Notes under the pieces: model-generated
What the model was told of the DNA's origin: nothing
Databases searched by the model: none
Seen by the model: only the letters and a program-made list of their open reading frames with translations
Program-made: the position numbers and the translations under genes
NCBI GenBank assembly: GCA_031549665.1
Contig: JAVBPJ010000008.1
Location: 1-64,000 of the forward strand
DNA: 64,000 bases
Source of the DNA: Rikenella sp031549665
GTDB lineage: Bacteria; Bacteroidota; Bacteroidia; Bacteroidales; Rikenellaceae
Reading direction: 5' to 3'
Part shown: positions 8,291 to 16,757 of the stretch, piece after piece
Numbering within the stretch: position 1 is the stretch's first letter
How the letters are laid out: each line of letters begins with the position of its first letter

Positions 8291-9190
8291 TTATTTCTCG
8301 AGGTGGCCGATGGCGTCGGCATCGCTTTGCCGCAACTGCGACGGGGTGGTCAGCGAGGCGACCATTTGGCCGAAACTGCGCCGTCCCTGCTCCTTGTCCA
8401 GGGCGGCCCAACGGTACAGGATGTTGAGCTGGACAAGGTACTTGAGGATCCAGTCGACGCTGAAGTATTCGTGTTCGGTGAGGGTGTCGGCTATTTGCCA
8501 GCGCAGCCGGTCCATGCCGCGTTCGCGCTCCACAAAGTCTTTGGTGTCGAGTACGGCCAGCAGGGGTTCCGTCCATTCGAAGCGGTCTTTGAAGCCGAAA
8601 TCGGCGGACTGGCTCTCCAAAAGCTGTTCGCGGATCTCACCCTCCGGCTCGACGATCATTCCCGAGGCGTCGAGTTTCATGGCCCGCGCTTTCGAGGCGG
8701 CGGTGATGTTGCGGATGGTGCGGTCGATCTGGCTCCACGCTTTCAGGAAAGGGCATTTGGTACGGCTGCAGCGGAGGTAGAAAGCTCCGTACAGGGCCGC
8801 TTCCAGCGCTTCGTCGGGCAGGGGTTCGAAGTCGTCGGCCTCGGCGGGGTTCCGTCCCTTGTAGCGGTCGACCAGGGCCGTGATTTCGGCGGGAAAGTCG
8901 GCGGGCAGCTTTACCTCCTCGTTTTCGGGCGCACCGTCCTCAACCAGATGTACCACCTGGGCGGGGGTGAGGTTGCCCAGCAGGTTGAACGGGAGGTTGG
9001 TGTGGCGGATGTACCCTACGATGTTTTCAATGTCGTAGTAGGTGTAGAGCAGTTGTACGGTGCGGCGGTCGGGGGCGGAGAGTTCGCCCCGGATGTAGTC
9101 GCGCAGTTCGGGGGTCTCCACACGCTTTCCATCGCCTGCGGCTTCGAAGGCGTATGGGTCCAATCCGGCTACCAGGTAGTGATACTGCAT
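8291..9190 (-). CDS. DUF2764 protein of the V-ATPase operon (probable subunit C equivalent)
   Basis: 299 aa, soluble, no signal peptide. It begins MQYHYLVAGLDP and is helical, with acidic and aromatic residues. It sits between the E and A genes, where archaea and enterococci encode subunits C and F. The same E-DUF2764-A-B-D-I-K order is known from chlamydial and spirochaete operons, which also lack recognisable C, F and G. The inferred role is the socket joining the central shaft to the K ring, or a stalk element. No enzymatic motif was seen. Family assignment rests on position, length and N-terminus. Confidence 0.75.
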   Translation of the reverse strand: MQYHYLVAGLDPYAFEAAGDGKRVETPELRDYIRGELSAPDRRTVQLLYTYYDIENIVGYIRHTNLPFNLLGNLTPAQVVHLVEDGAPENEEVKLPADFPAEITALVDRYKGRNPAEADDFEPLPDEALEAALYGAFYLRCSRTKCPFLKAWSQIDRTIRNITAASKARAMKLDASGMIVEPEGEIREQLLESQSADFGFKDRFEWTEPLLAVLDTKDFVERERGMDRLRWQIADTLTEHEYFSVDWILKYLVQLNILYRWAALDKEQGRRSFGQMVASLTTPSQLRQSDADAIGHLEK

Positions 9191-9197
9191 GGGGCGG

Positions 9198-9806
9198 TTA
9201 TTGCTCTTTTTTGTCGAACAGCCACTCGACGATGCGGGGCCGCAGGTAGGATTCGAACAGGGCGTTGAAGTCGCTGTCGGTGAAGCTGACGTAGTAGTTG
9301 CCCTCTTTCGGGGCGATGCGGAAAGGCACCTTCACGCGGCCGTCGGTAACCACTTCGATGCCGCCTGCAAGTTCGTGGGCGGCGGCTTCTTTGAATGCTT
9401 TTTCCAGTTCGGCGGCTTTCCCGGCGGGCAGGATCACGCGGCCTCCGGCAAACTCTTTGGCCACGGCCAGCATCAGCTCCTTGAGGAACGATCCGTCTTC
9501 CCACGCTTTCGACAAGTGGGGGGCGAGGCTTTTGGCCGTGATGATCTGCTGGATCTGCTGCCGCAGGGCGCTGGCCAACTGCTGGGCGGCCATTTGCAGC
9601 TCGTTCTGGGTGGTGGTGTGGAGCTGGGCGGCCTCTTTGCCTGCCGAGGCGATGATCTTGGCGGCTTCGGCTTTGGCCTCTTCAATCAGGCGGGCGGCTT
9701 CGGCCTTGGCTTCGGCCACAAGTTGGTCGGCTTCCTGACGGCCTTTCGACAGCCCTTCGTTGTAGAGCTTTTCGGTGAGTTGCTGGAGTTTGTTTTCTGT
9801 TTCCAT
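9198..9806 (-). CDS. ntpE: V-type ATPase subunit E (peripheral stalk)
   Basis: 202 aa. The N-terminal ~100 residues are an Ala/Glu/Lys-rich coiled coil (DQLVAEAKAEAARLIEEAK) and the C-terminal half is a globular domain ending in LFESYLRPRIVEWLF, as in subunit E. It forms the peripheral stalk that holds the A3B3 head. The usual partner G/H subunit is not encoded in the operon. It is the first ATPase gene, 21 nt after the DUF4301 gene and 7 nt before the DUF2764 gene. Confidence 0.88.
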   Translation of the reverse strand: METENKLQQLTEKLYNEGLSKGRQEADQLVAEAKAEAARLIEEAKAEAAKIIASAGKEAAQLHTTTQNELQMAAQQLASALRQQIQQIITAKSLAPHLSKAWEDGSFLKELMLAVAKEFAGGRVILPAGKAAELEKAFKEAAAHELAGGIEVVTDGRVKVPFRIAPKEGNYYVSFTDSDFNALFESYLRPRIVEWLFDKKEQ

Positions 9807-9827
9807 ATAGGGGGAATGAGGTTTCGG

Positions 9828-11264
9828 TTACAGGGATTGGTGTTCGGGACGGAGCAGGTCGACGACGCTCTTCACGGGGGCGAAGGTCGAGATGGGCACC
9901 TCGGCGAACAGGGTGTGCCAATGGGCCATGGCCCCGTTCCACAGTCCGGGCAGCTCCTGGGCCTTGAGTTCGCGGCCGTCTTTGCTTTTGATCGAGATGA
10001 ATCCGGTGTCGGGGTCGACGTAGCGGGTCAGGTCGAACTTCGTGCCCTGGTAGTTGCGCACGGCGCACACCAGGTCGACGGGGTTGAAGTGGGTGGCCTG
10101 CTGCATCAGGGGGCGTTGTTCGGGCTGGATTTGGGCCGACTCGACAATTTGCAGCGACACGCCGTCGGCTCCGCGCACCCAGAAAGGGCCTCCGCCGGGT
10201 TCGCCCTCGTTGCGCACCATGCCGCACACGCGAACGGGGCGGTCGAGCAGGTTGCGGAGTTGTTCGAGACTGATCTCTTCGGGCAGGTTGCGGCCCAAAC
10301 GATCGGCAAAGAATCGGCGGATTGCCTGGGTGTCGGCCCGGCCGGCGTCGATGGCGTGCAGGTGGGCGAAAATCTCCTGTTGCAGGGCGATGGCCAAACC
10401 GCCCAGCACTTTCTTATAGGTGATGGTGTCGTGTTTGCGGCTGTCGGGAACCACGTTGTCGACGGTTTTGATGAAGATCAGGTCGGCGTCGATCCGGTTC
10501 AGGTTTTCGATCAGCGCACCGTGTCCGCCCGGGCGGAAAAGCAGCGTGCCGTCGGCCTCGCGGAAGGGCTGGTTGTCGGCCCCGACGGCGATGGTGTCGG
10601 TGCCGGAGTGCTGCACCGAGTAGGTGATCTGGTATTCAACGCCGTATTTGGCGGCATAGCCGGACAACTTGTCGGCCACGAGCCGCTCGAAACCGGCCTG
10701 GTGTTCAGGCGACACGGTGAAGTGGATGCGTACGGGCGATCCGCCGTACATGGCCCCTTCGACCAGGTGTTCCTCCAACGCCGTGCGGCTTGCATCAGGG
10801 GGATAGGCATGGAACAGGATAAGTCCTTTGGGTTGGCTTCCGTAGCCCAGCCCACTGGGGTCGATGATGGCGCGGATTACGGCCCGCGGGTCGTTCCGGT
10901 CGATGTGCAACGCCTGCAGGTCGCGGAAAAAGGCGAACCGTTCGAGCCGGGCGAGGCTCTTCTCCACCACGTCGCTGCCTTTGCCCTGCTCCACGTATTC
11001 GTAGAACTCTTTGAACATCCGCGTGGCGGCTCCCGAGGCGGGGACGAATTTTTCGATCCGGTTTTTACCGATCGACCGGTCGTACAGCACCGAACTTTCG
11101 GCGATCTGCTCGGGAGAGAGGGCAAGGATGCCGTCGTCCACCGTGGCTGCACGGTCAATCACCAGCGGGGGGAACCCCTGGCGGAAGTAGGCGAGCTGCC
11201 GCTCCACCGCCTCGGGGGTGGTGCCTTTCGCAGCCATTTGGGCCCGTTCTTTCTCCGAAAACAT
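9828..11264 (-). CDS. DUF4301 family protein heading the V-ATPase operon
   Basis: 478 aa, cytoplasmic. The sequence resembles Bacteroidota DUF4301 proteins. Conserved-looking stretches are FVPASGAATRMFK, PKGLILFHAYPPDASRTALEEHL, RPGGHGALIENLN and IFIKTVDNV; the sugar-nucleotidyltransferase look (PASGxATRMF, GGHGALIENL) suggests a nucleotidyltransferase-like fold, but no reaction is known to me. The start is set at the ATG at 11264 (MFSEKER), 30 bp from the promoter box; a non-ATG extension to 11333 would cross that box. Only 21 nt separate it from ntpE, so it probably shares the ATPase transcript. Confidence 0.78.
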   Translation of the reverse strand: MFSEKERAQMAAKGTTPEAVERQLAYFRQGFPPLVIDRAATVDDGILALSPEQIAESSVLYDRSIGKNRIEKFVPASGAATRMFKEFYEYVEQGKGSDVVEKSLARLERFAFFRDLQALHIDRNDPRAVIRAIIDPSGLGYGSQPKGLILFHAYPPDASRTALEEHLVEGAMYGGSPVRIHFTVSPEHQAGFERLVADKLSGYAAKYGVEYQITYSVQHSGTDTIAVGADNQPFREADGTLLFRPGGHGALIENLNRIDADLIFIKTVDNVVPDSRKHDTITYKKVLGGLAIALQQEIFAHLHAIDAGRADTQAIRRFFADRLGRNLPEEISLEQLRNLLDRPVRVCGMVRNEGEPGGGPFWVRGADGVSLQIVESAQIQPEQRPLMQQATHFNPVDLVCAVRNYQGTKFDLTRYVDPDTGFISIKSKDGRELKAQELPGLWNGAMAHWHTLFAEVPISTFAPVKSVVDLLRPEHQSL

Positions 11265-11293
11265 ATCGTTACGTTGTGCGTTGAACAAAGCCC

Positions 11294-11301
11294 TAAAGTT
11301 A
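11294..11301 (-). promoter_or_regulatory. -7-like box TAACTTTA for the DUF4301/V-ATPase operon
   Basis: Minus-strand match to TAnnTTTG with A in the last position, 30 bp upstream of the DUF4301 ATG. It lies back-to-back with the murB box, 12 bp apart. This is the only promoter candidate seen for the nine-kilobase operon. Confidence 0.5.
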
Positions 11302-11313
11302 GGCTTTTTCTCG

Positions 11314-11321
11314 TAACTTTG
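11314..11321 (+). promoter_or_regulatory. -7 box TAACTTTG for murB
   Basis: Perfect TAnnTTTG, 28 bp before the murB ATG at 11350. Confidence 0.65.
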
Positions 11322-11349
11322 TACTGCGAACAATCACTTTCTTCGAATT

Positions 11350-12375
11350 ATGACCGGTTTCATCGAAAATCAACCGCTTTTGGGTTTCAATACGTTCGGA
11401 CTGGAGGCTTCGGCGCGCTACTGGGCCACGTTCTCGTCGGCCGAAGAACTCCGCCCCCTGGTGCAGGCCTGCCGCGACCGGAACCTGCCGTGGTACGTGC
11501 TGGGCGGAGGAAGCAACCTGATCCTGACGGGAAATTTTCCGGGAGCCATCCTCCATCCGGTACCCCCCCCGGCGGCGTTCGACCCGGTACGCCGGCTCGA
11601 ATCCGTCGGCGAAAGCGTGCTGGTCGAAGCCGCCGCCGGCATGGAGTGGGACGACTTTGTAGCCTGGACCGTGGAACAGGGTCTCGGCGGCGTGGAGAAC
11701 CTGTCGCTAATCCCGGGACAGGTGGGCGCCGCGCCGGTGCAAAACATCGGTGCCTACGGGGTCGAAGCCAAGGATGCCATCGCCTGGGTCGACTACCTCG
11801 ATACCGAAACCCTCACCGCCGAACGGATCGCCGCCCCGGACTGCGGCTTCGGCTACCGCGACTCAATCTTCAAACGCAACCTCAAGGGACGAGCCATCAT
11901 CACGGGGGTGGCCTTCCGCCTGTCGAACAGCCCCTCTTATAATATAGGGTACGGCGACCTCAAAAACGAGGTCGATGCCCTCGGCGGCCCCTCGCTCGAA
12001 AACGTCCGTGCGGCGGTAACCTCCATCCGCCGCCAAAAACTTCCCGACCCAACCGAAACGGGCAACGCGGGCAGCTTCTTCAAAAATCCGGTCGTCCCCC
12101 GCCAACAGGCCGACGAACTCCGAACCAAATATCCCGACATGCCGTCCTACGATACGCCCGAAGGAGTGAAAATCCCCGCAGGCTGGCTCATCGACCGCGC
12201 CGGATGGAAAGGGTTCCGCGCCGGAACCGTGGGCGTACACCCCAAACAGGCGCTCGTGATCGTCAACCTGGGCGGAGCTACGGCCAACGAAATCCTCACC
12301 CTGGCCGGACGAATCATCGCCGACATCCAGAATCGCTTCGGCATCACCCTCTCGATGGAGGTCAACGTACTGTAA
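11350..12375 (+). CDS. murB: UDP-N-acetylenolpyruvoylglucosamine reductase
   Basis: 341 aa. FAD/NADPH-dependent reduction of UDP-GlcNAc-enolpyruvate to UDP-MurNAc, a cytoplasmic step of peptidoglycan synthesis. Visible: NTFG near residue 15, the FAD-binding VLGGGSNLIL near 50, IPGQVGAAPVQNIGAYGVE near 125, and the proton donor S242 in TGNAGSFFKNP. The YGDL and C-terminal GVHPKQALVIVN segments fit a type I MurB. It stands alone, with a 1.2 kb non-coding region downstream. Confidence 0.95.
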   Translation: MTGFIENQPLLGFNTFGLEASARYWATFSSAEELRPLVQACRDRNLPWYVLGGGSNLILTGNFPGAILHPVPPPAAFDPVRRLESVGESVLVEAAAGMEWDDFVAWTVEQGLGGVENLSLIPGQVGAAPVQNIGAYGVEAKDAIAWVDYLDTETLTAERIAAPDCGFGYRDSIFKRNLKGRAIITGVAFRLSNSPSYNIGYGDLKNEVDALGGPSLENVRAAVTSIRRQKLPDPTETGNAGSFFKNPVVPRQQADELRTKYPDMPSYDTPEGVKIPAGWLIDRAGWKGFRAGTVGVHPKQALVIVNLGGATANEILTLAGRIIADIQNRFGITLSMEVNVL

Positions 12376-12592
12376 ACCGTCGGTTCTGCTCCCTGTTTTA
12401 CGCTGATTTTACGCTAACTGTCCTCGGGCCGGACTCTTCGAGTCTTTTGTTGGGTTTGTGCTAACTGCGCTCGGGCCGCGCCGGCCCCGCGTGCTCGCGG
12501 CGAGCTGTTTTTTGTTTGTGCTGTTTTCGACTGGCTTGCCGGAGTTGCTCGGTACGTGCGTACCTTTCCGTGAGGGGTAGGCTTCCCTCGCA

Positions 12593-12988
12593 TGAAAGTA
12601 AACTTTCGCTCGGGAGCCTTCCTCACGGAAAATCTACCGATGTTTCGCAGCTCCTCCGCCGAATAAATCTCGCCGATGTAACTACATCAACAACCCAGAC
12701 TACTTGTCGTACTCCCAAGTTGAACAGCCTCTTCGCTGCAACTATGGCAATACCCAAACTCTCGTCGGAACTCCGTAAGGATCGAACCACCTCACTCGCC
12801 TGAAAACAAATTTTCACTCGGCGGCTTCGCTCCCTCCGAAAACCTGCGGTGTTCCACAACTCCTGCTCCGGGCCAACCCTCTACCGAACCCTCACCCGAA
12901 CGAAACGCACTCCTGCGCTGAACAGATTTCTGCGCTGCAACTACGGCAAGCTCCAAGCCTTTTGCAGGAATTCCGTAAGGTCGAATCC
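12593..12988. repeat. Two tandem degenerate ~200-bp repeats
   Basis: Copy A spans about 12593-12789 and copy B about 12801-12988. Matching blocks in the same order are: TGAAAgtAAAcTTTC / TGAAAacAAAtTTTC (12593 and 12801); GGAAAAtCTaCCGaTGTT / CGAAAAcCTgCGGTGTT (about 12627 and 12837); CGCTGCAACTAtGGCAA / CGCTGCAACTAcGGCAA (12734 and 12933); GGAAcTCCGTAAGG / GGAAtTCCGTAAGG (12767 and 12967). Offsets are 199-210 bp. A third, shorter echo begins near 12999. The origin is unknown. Confidence 0.65.
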
Positions 12989-13077
12989 AACTCGACCGGG
13001 AACAAGTTTTCAGGAGAACGGCTCGGCCTTGATTTTAGGTTGGTTGATTTAGTTTTACGGGAATCCATTTCATGTTT

Positions 13078-13141
13078 CAGGCCGAAGCTCGCGGGGGGAT
13101 GCTCCTAAGAACAGGCCTCCGCAGGGCGGAGCTTCGGCCTG
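13078..13141. repeat. 13-bp inverted repeat with 38-nt loop
   Basis: Arms 13078-13090 and 13129-13141 (CAGGCCGAAGCTC and its exact complement). It is GC-rich and lies in the gene-free region; possibly a terminator or an RNA stem. Confidence 0.6.
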
Positions 13142-13238
13142 CCGGGTCGCTGCGCAACCCGAAAACAACGCTCCCGAAAATCAGTTTTCGAGCAAGTACG
13201 GTTAGTTGCACACGGATTACATTGATTGCGGAATGGGC

Positions 13239-13262
13239 CCGTATACAATGCCGTATACATTG
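13239..13262. repeat. Two 12-bp tandem units CCGTATACA(A/T)TG
   Basis: Positions 13239-13250 and 13251-13262 are identical apart from one base. A related TTACATTGATTG lies just upstream (about 13217). This could be a binding-site array or simple slippage. Confidence 0.6.
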
Positions 13263-13487
13263 ATGTTTGATCGCAGCTTTGATCTGTCGCTCACGGAGCG
13301 GAGTGGGTTGTAGCAAACGGTGTCCGGGTGCGGAGGGAAAGAGCCGAAGGCTTTGGAGGTGGGTTGGGGAGGCGAACGAAAGCTTGCTTTCAAGTGAGCA
13401 TTCCCCGGCCCATCCCCAAAACTACGCAGTAGTTCCCAACGCAACCACAAGCCAATGACCCGGCACAACCCAGCCACACAAACACCC

Positions 13488-13504
13488 AAAAGCCCGCCGC
13501 GGGC
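13488..13504 (-). terminator. Probable thiM terminator
   Basis: Short GC-only stem (13492-13504) followed on the minus strand by TTTT, about 50 nt past the thiM stop. A second small stem (CCCCAAT 13544-13550 with ATTGGGG 13556-13562) overlaps the thiM stop codon. Confidence 0.5.
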
Positions 13505-13553
13505 ACGCGGGGCCAGTCCGGCCTGAGGACAGTGGGGGGCAAACCCCAATGAC

Positions 13554-14327
13554 CTATTGGGGCCGTACGGAATAGAGCGCGTCGATGAAAGCTGTTTGGA
13601 AGCTGCCGGGGGTTTGTGTTTTGACCAGGGCCAGTTCGCCGCACAGTCCCATTAGGGTCATGGCGTGGTGTGCGGCGGCGAGGGGCGAGGGGTTGATCGC
13701 CGCGAAGGCTCCGCACAGGGCCGACGCCGTGCATCCCAGACCCGTAACGCGGGTCATGAGGGGTGTTCCCAGGCTGTTTTCCAGCACCTGGTCGCCTTGG
13801 ACGATGTAGTCCGTAGGACCGCTGATAACCACCACGGCGCCCGTTTGCAGGGAGAGTTTGCGGGCGGAGGCCAGTGCGTCGGCCGAGGCTTCCGTCGAAT
13901 CGACCCCTTTGGTGCGCATGCCCTTTGTTTCGAGGGCCATGATCTCCGAGCCGTTGCCGCGGATGATGGTGGGTGAGGCGGCTTGCAGGAGCCGTTGGCA
14001 CACCCGGTCGCGGTAAGGGGTGGCTCCGGCTCCGACCGGATCGAAGACCACCGGTATGCGTTTGGATTGAGCCGTCCGCATGGCAATTTCCATGGCTTCG
14101 ACCCAGTCGGGGCTGAGGGTTCCGATGTTCACCACCAGCGCCGAGGCGATGGAGGCCATGTCGGCCACCTCTTCGAAAGCGTGCGCCATGACGGGCGATG
14201 CTCCCAGGGCCAGCAGGGCGTTTGCCGTGTTGTTCATCACCACATAGTTTGTGATGTTGTGTATCAGGGGGGCCGAGGTGCGGATCCGTTCCACGTCGTC
14301 CCAGAAAGCGATCGGGAGAGTCGTCAT
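13554..14327 (-). CDS. thiM: Hydroxyethylthiazole kinase
   Basis: 257 aa, normal for ThiM. It phosphorylates 4-methyl-5-(2-hydroxyethyl)thiazole in thiamine salvage (cytoplasmic, ribokinase-like fold). Motifs: LIHNITNYVVMNNTANALLALGASPVM at the N-terminus (substrate site), VVFDPVGAGAT near residue 92, IIRGNGSEIMAL near 120, and the anion hole/catalytic TGLGCTASALCGAF near 195. No other thiamine gene and no room for a TPP riboswitch were seen: the box-to-ATG distance is 32 bp. Confidence 0.95.
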   Translation of the reverse strand: MTTLPIAFWDDVERIRTSAPLIHNITNYVVMNNTANALLALGASPVMAHAFEEVADMASIASALVVNIGTLSPDWVEAMEIAMRTAQSKRIPVVFDPVGAGATPYRDRVCQRLLQAASPTIIRGNGSEIMALETKGMRTKGVDSTEASADALASARKLSLQTGAVVVISGPTDYIVQGDQVLENSLGTPLMTRVTGLGCTASALCGAFAAINPSPLAAAHHAMTLMGLCGELALVKTQTPGSFQTAFIDALYSVRPQ

Positions 14328-14358
14328 TGTTCGAAAGTGAGGGGTTACAGAATCTCTT

Positions 14359-14366
14359 CAAAAGTA
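14359..14366 (-). promoter_or_regulatory. -7 box TACTTTTG for thiM
   Basis: Perfect TAnnTTTG on the minus strand, 32 bp upstream of the thiM ATG. It is separated by only 2 bp from the divergent GH92 box. Confidence 0.65.
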
Positions 14367-14368
14367 GC

Positions 14369-14376
14369 TATATTTG
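14369..14376 (+). promoter_or_regulatory. -7 box TATATTTG for the GH92 gene
   Basis: Perfect TAnnTTTG, 22 bp before the ATG at 14399. Confidence 0.65.
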
Positions 14377-14398
14377 TGGGATTAACCCCCGGACGACG

Positions 14399-16660
14399 AT
14401 GAAACAAACGGTCTTCTTTTCGCTGATTTTGGCGCCCCTGCTGGCTTTAGCGCAGCAATCCCCTGTAAAACAGGTCAATCCCTTTATCGGAACCTCGAAC
14501 TACGGAACCACCCAGCCCGGCCCCGTAATGCCGCAGGGCATGGTTTCGATGTCGCCCTTCAACACCATTCCCCGAGGACGGGAGCACCGGGTGCATACCG
14601 ACAGTTGGTGTTCGACCCCCTATGTGTGGGACAACAAGTGGATGGTCGGTTTTACGCAGGTGAACCTGAGCGGGGTGGGATGCCCCGACCTGGGGTCGTT
14701 GCTGTTGATGCCCACCACCGGAAAACTGGTGGTCGATTTTCAGCAGTACGCCTCGCAAATGGAACATCAGAAAGCCACGCCCGGCTACTTCACGGCCCAT
14801 TTGACCAAGTACGACGTGGAAGCCGAGATGACCGCCACGATGCGCACCACCCGGTCGCGCTACACCTTTCCGGCGGGCGAATCGCATATTCTTTTCAACA
14901 TCGGGCAGGGACTCACCACCGAATCGGGGTGTTATGCCCGGATCGTTTCGAACAGCGAAGTCGAGGGATTCAAGATCATGGGCGACTTCTGCTACGGCGA
15001 ACCGCAATCGGTGATCCCCGTCTATTTTGTGGTGCGGACGGGCCGGGCCGCCGACAAGGTGCGTTACTGGAAAAAACAGCCCGACTTTAAGGGCGCCGTG
15101 AAAGACTGGAGCAGCACCTCGGGCAAGTACAAAATCTACGAACGGTTCGTTCAGCCGCTGGCCGGCGACGACATCGGCGTGGCGTGGAGCTTCTCGACCA
15201 CCCAGGGGGAGAAGATCGAAGTGTCGGTGGGCGTATCGTACGTCAGCATCGAGAACGCCCGCGAGAACCTGGACCGCGAACAGGCGGGCGCCTCGTTCGA
15301 CCACCTGCTCGAAGCCTCGGTCGAAGCCTGGAACCACACCCTGGGCGTCGTTTCGCTCGAAGGCGGAACCCCCGACCAACAAACCCAGTTTTACACCGCC
15401 CTGTACCACAACTGGATACACCCCAACGTGTTGCAGGACGTGAACGGGCAATACCCCGAAATGGAGAGCGGCCGCACCCGCACCATGCCCTGGGGGCGCG
15501 ACCGGCTGACCATGTTCAGCGGTTGGGACGTCTACCGGATCACCCCGTTCCTGGGAGCGCTCTTTTTCCCGGAACGCCAAAACGCCATGGCCGCCACGCT
15601 GATGGACATGTACCGCGAAACGGGCAACCTGCCCAAGTTCGAGATCGCCTCGAAAGAGTTCCGCGTGATGGAGGGCGACGCCGCCCTGCCCTACCTGGCC
15701 AGTTGCTATTTTCTGGGCCTGACCAAAGGAATCGACACCGAGGAACTCTACCAGGCCATGTTGAAAAACGCCACGGCCCCCGCCGACCAGAACCGGATCC
15801 GCGGCGACCAGTCGTTCTATGCCCAGCACCATTACGTGCCGTTGAACCATAAATTCGACAATTCGGTATCGCAAGCCCTGGAGTACTACATCGCCGACTG
15901 GAGCCTGGGCCAGGTGGCCAAATCGCTCGACAAAAAGGGCGACTACGCCTTGTTGAACGCCCGCGCCATGGGATACAAAAAATACTTCGACAAAAGCTAC
16001 GGCCTGCTGCGGCCCGTGCTGCCCGACGGGAGTTTCATGCCGGGATTCAACCCGCGCGAGGGCGAAAACTTTCAATCCGCCAACGGTTTCCACGAGGGAA
16101 GCTCGTGGAACTACTCGTTCAGCATTCCCTACGACATACCGGGGCTGATCGAACTCTTCGGATCGAAGCAACGTTTCGTCGATTCGTTGAACGTCTGTTT
16201 CGAAAAGGGTTATTTCGACATGGGCAACGAACCCGACATGGGCTATCCCTACTACTTCTCGTACGTGAAGGGGTCCGAATGGCTCACCCAGAAATGGGTG
16301 GACAGCTGCCTGACCCGCTACTTCTCGAACACCCCGGGCGGCCTGCCCGGCAACGACGACGCCGGCACCATGTCGGCCTGGCAGATGTTCTCGATGATGG
16401 GCCTCTACCCCGCCTGTCCGGGCCGGGCCGAATACATCATCACCGCCCCCGTGTTCAACCGCATCACCCTGAAACTCGACCCCAACTACTACACCCGCGC
16501 CGAGTTGGTGATCGAGGCCGTGAACCGAACCCCCGAAAACAAGTACATCCAGCGGATCGAGCTGAACGGGAAACCCTTCTCAGGGCGGTTCATCTCGCAC
16601 AAACAGCTCGTCGAAGCGGGCCGCCTGACCATCTACTGTACCGACAAGCCCGGAAAGTAA
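14399..16660 (+). CDS. GH92 family alpha-mannosidase, secreted
   Basis: 753 aa with a signal peptide (MKQTVFF...LALAQQS). GH92 enzymes are Ca2+-dependent exo-alpha-mannosidases that trim N-glycan or yeast mannans. Landmarks: VNPFIGTSNYG followed by PGPVMPQGMVS at the N-terminus (beta-sandwich domain), EGSSWNYSFSIPYD near residue 570 (general acid Glu), and the signature GGLPGNDDAGTMSAWQMFSMMGLYP near 660 with the base Asp. All expected catalytic positions look intact. No SusC/SusD pair is adjacent, so it is not part of a visible polysaccharide utilization locus. The linkage specificity cannot be read from the sequence. Confidence 0.9.
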   Translation: MKQTVFFSLILAPLLALAQQSPVKQVNPFIGTSNYGTTQPGPVMPQGMVSMSPFNTIPRGREHRVHTDSWCSTPYVWDNKWMVGFTQVNLSGVGCPDLGSLLLMPTTGKLVVDFQQYASQMEHQKATPGYFTAHLTKYDVEAEMTATMRTTRSRYTFPAGESHILFNIGQGLTTESGCYARIVSNSEVEGFKIMGDFCYGEPQSVIPVYFVVRTGRAADKVRYWKKQPDFKGAVKDWSSTSGKYKIYERFVQPLAGDDIGVAWSFSTTQGEKIEVSVGVSYVSIENARENLDREQAGASFDHLLEASVEAWNHTLGVVSLEGGTPDQQTQFYTALYHNWIHPNVLQDVNGQYPEMESGRTRTMPWGRDRLTMFSGWDVYRITPFLGALFFPERQNAMAATLMDMYRETGNLPKFEIASKEFRVMEGDAALPYLASCYFLGLTKGIDTEELYQAMLKNATAPADQNRIRGDQSFYAQHHYVPLNHKFDNSVSQALEYYIADWSLGQVAKSLDKKGDYALLNARAMGYKKYFDKSYGLLRPVLPDGSFMPGFNPREGENFQSANGFHEGSSWNYSFSIPYDIPGLIELFGSKQRFVDSLNVCFEKGYFDMGNEPDMGYPYYFSYVKGSEWLTQKWVDSCLTRYFSNTPGGLPGNDDAGTMSAWQMFSMMGLYPACPGRAEYIITAPVFNRITLKLDPNYYTRAELVIEAVNRTPENKYIQRIELNGKPFSGRFISHKQLVEAGRLTIYCTDKPGK

Positions 16661-16673
16661 TGCTCGAAAAGGC

Positions 16674-16715
16674 GAAATTCGCGGGGTCGGGCGCTTGCAA
16701 GACCCCGCGAATTTC
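16674..16715. terminator. 15-bp stem-loop between GH92 gene and purL
   Basis: Perfect 15-bp inverted repeat (16674-16688 with 16701-16715) with a 12-nt loop, 13 nt after the GH92 stop. There is no T-run. The right arm ends 2 bp before the purL -7 box, so the stem occupies the upstream promoter region. Confidence 0.65.
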
Positions 16716-16717
16716 GT

Positions 16718-16725
16718 TACCTTTG
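16718..16725 (+). promoter_or_regulatory. -7 box TACCTTTG for purL
   Basis: Perfect TAnnTTTG, 32 bp before the purL ATG at 16758. No PurR-like or guanine-riboswitch element is visible in the short leader. Confidence 0.6.
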
Positions 16726-16757
16726 GGCGCTCGAAAAGCACCGCAAAAAACCCCCGC

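Larger units (their letters stand above)
12376..13553. other. 1.2 kb gene-free region with degenerate repeats
   Basis: No open frame here looks like a real protein: all are short, frame-shifted against the repeats and lack family motifs. The stretch holds two degenerate ~200-bp repeats, a 13-bp inverted repeat, a pair of 12-bp tandem units, and several short stems near thiM (for example AACTAC/GTAGTT around 13421-13435). It could be a decayed repetitive element or a structured RNA; I cannot tell which. Confidence 0.6.

Noticed and set aside
12414..13316. Small open frames in the murB-thiM intergenic region
   Set aside because: All are under 100 codons, none has family features, and they cross the repeat units in inconsistent frames.
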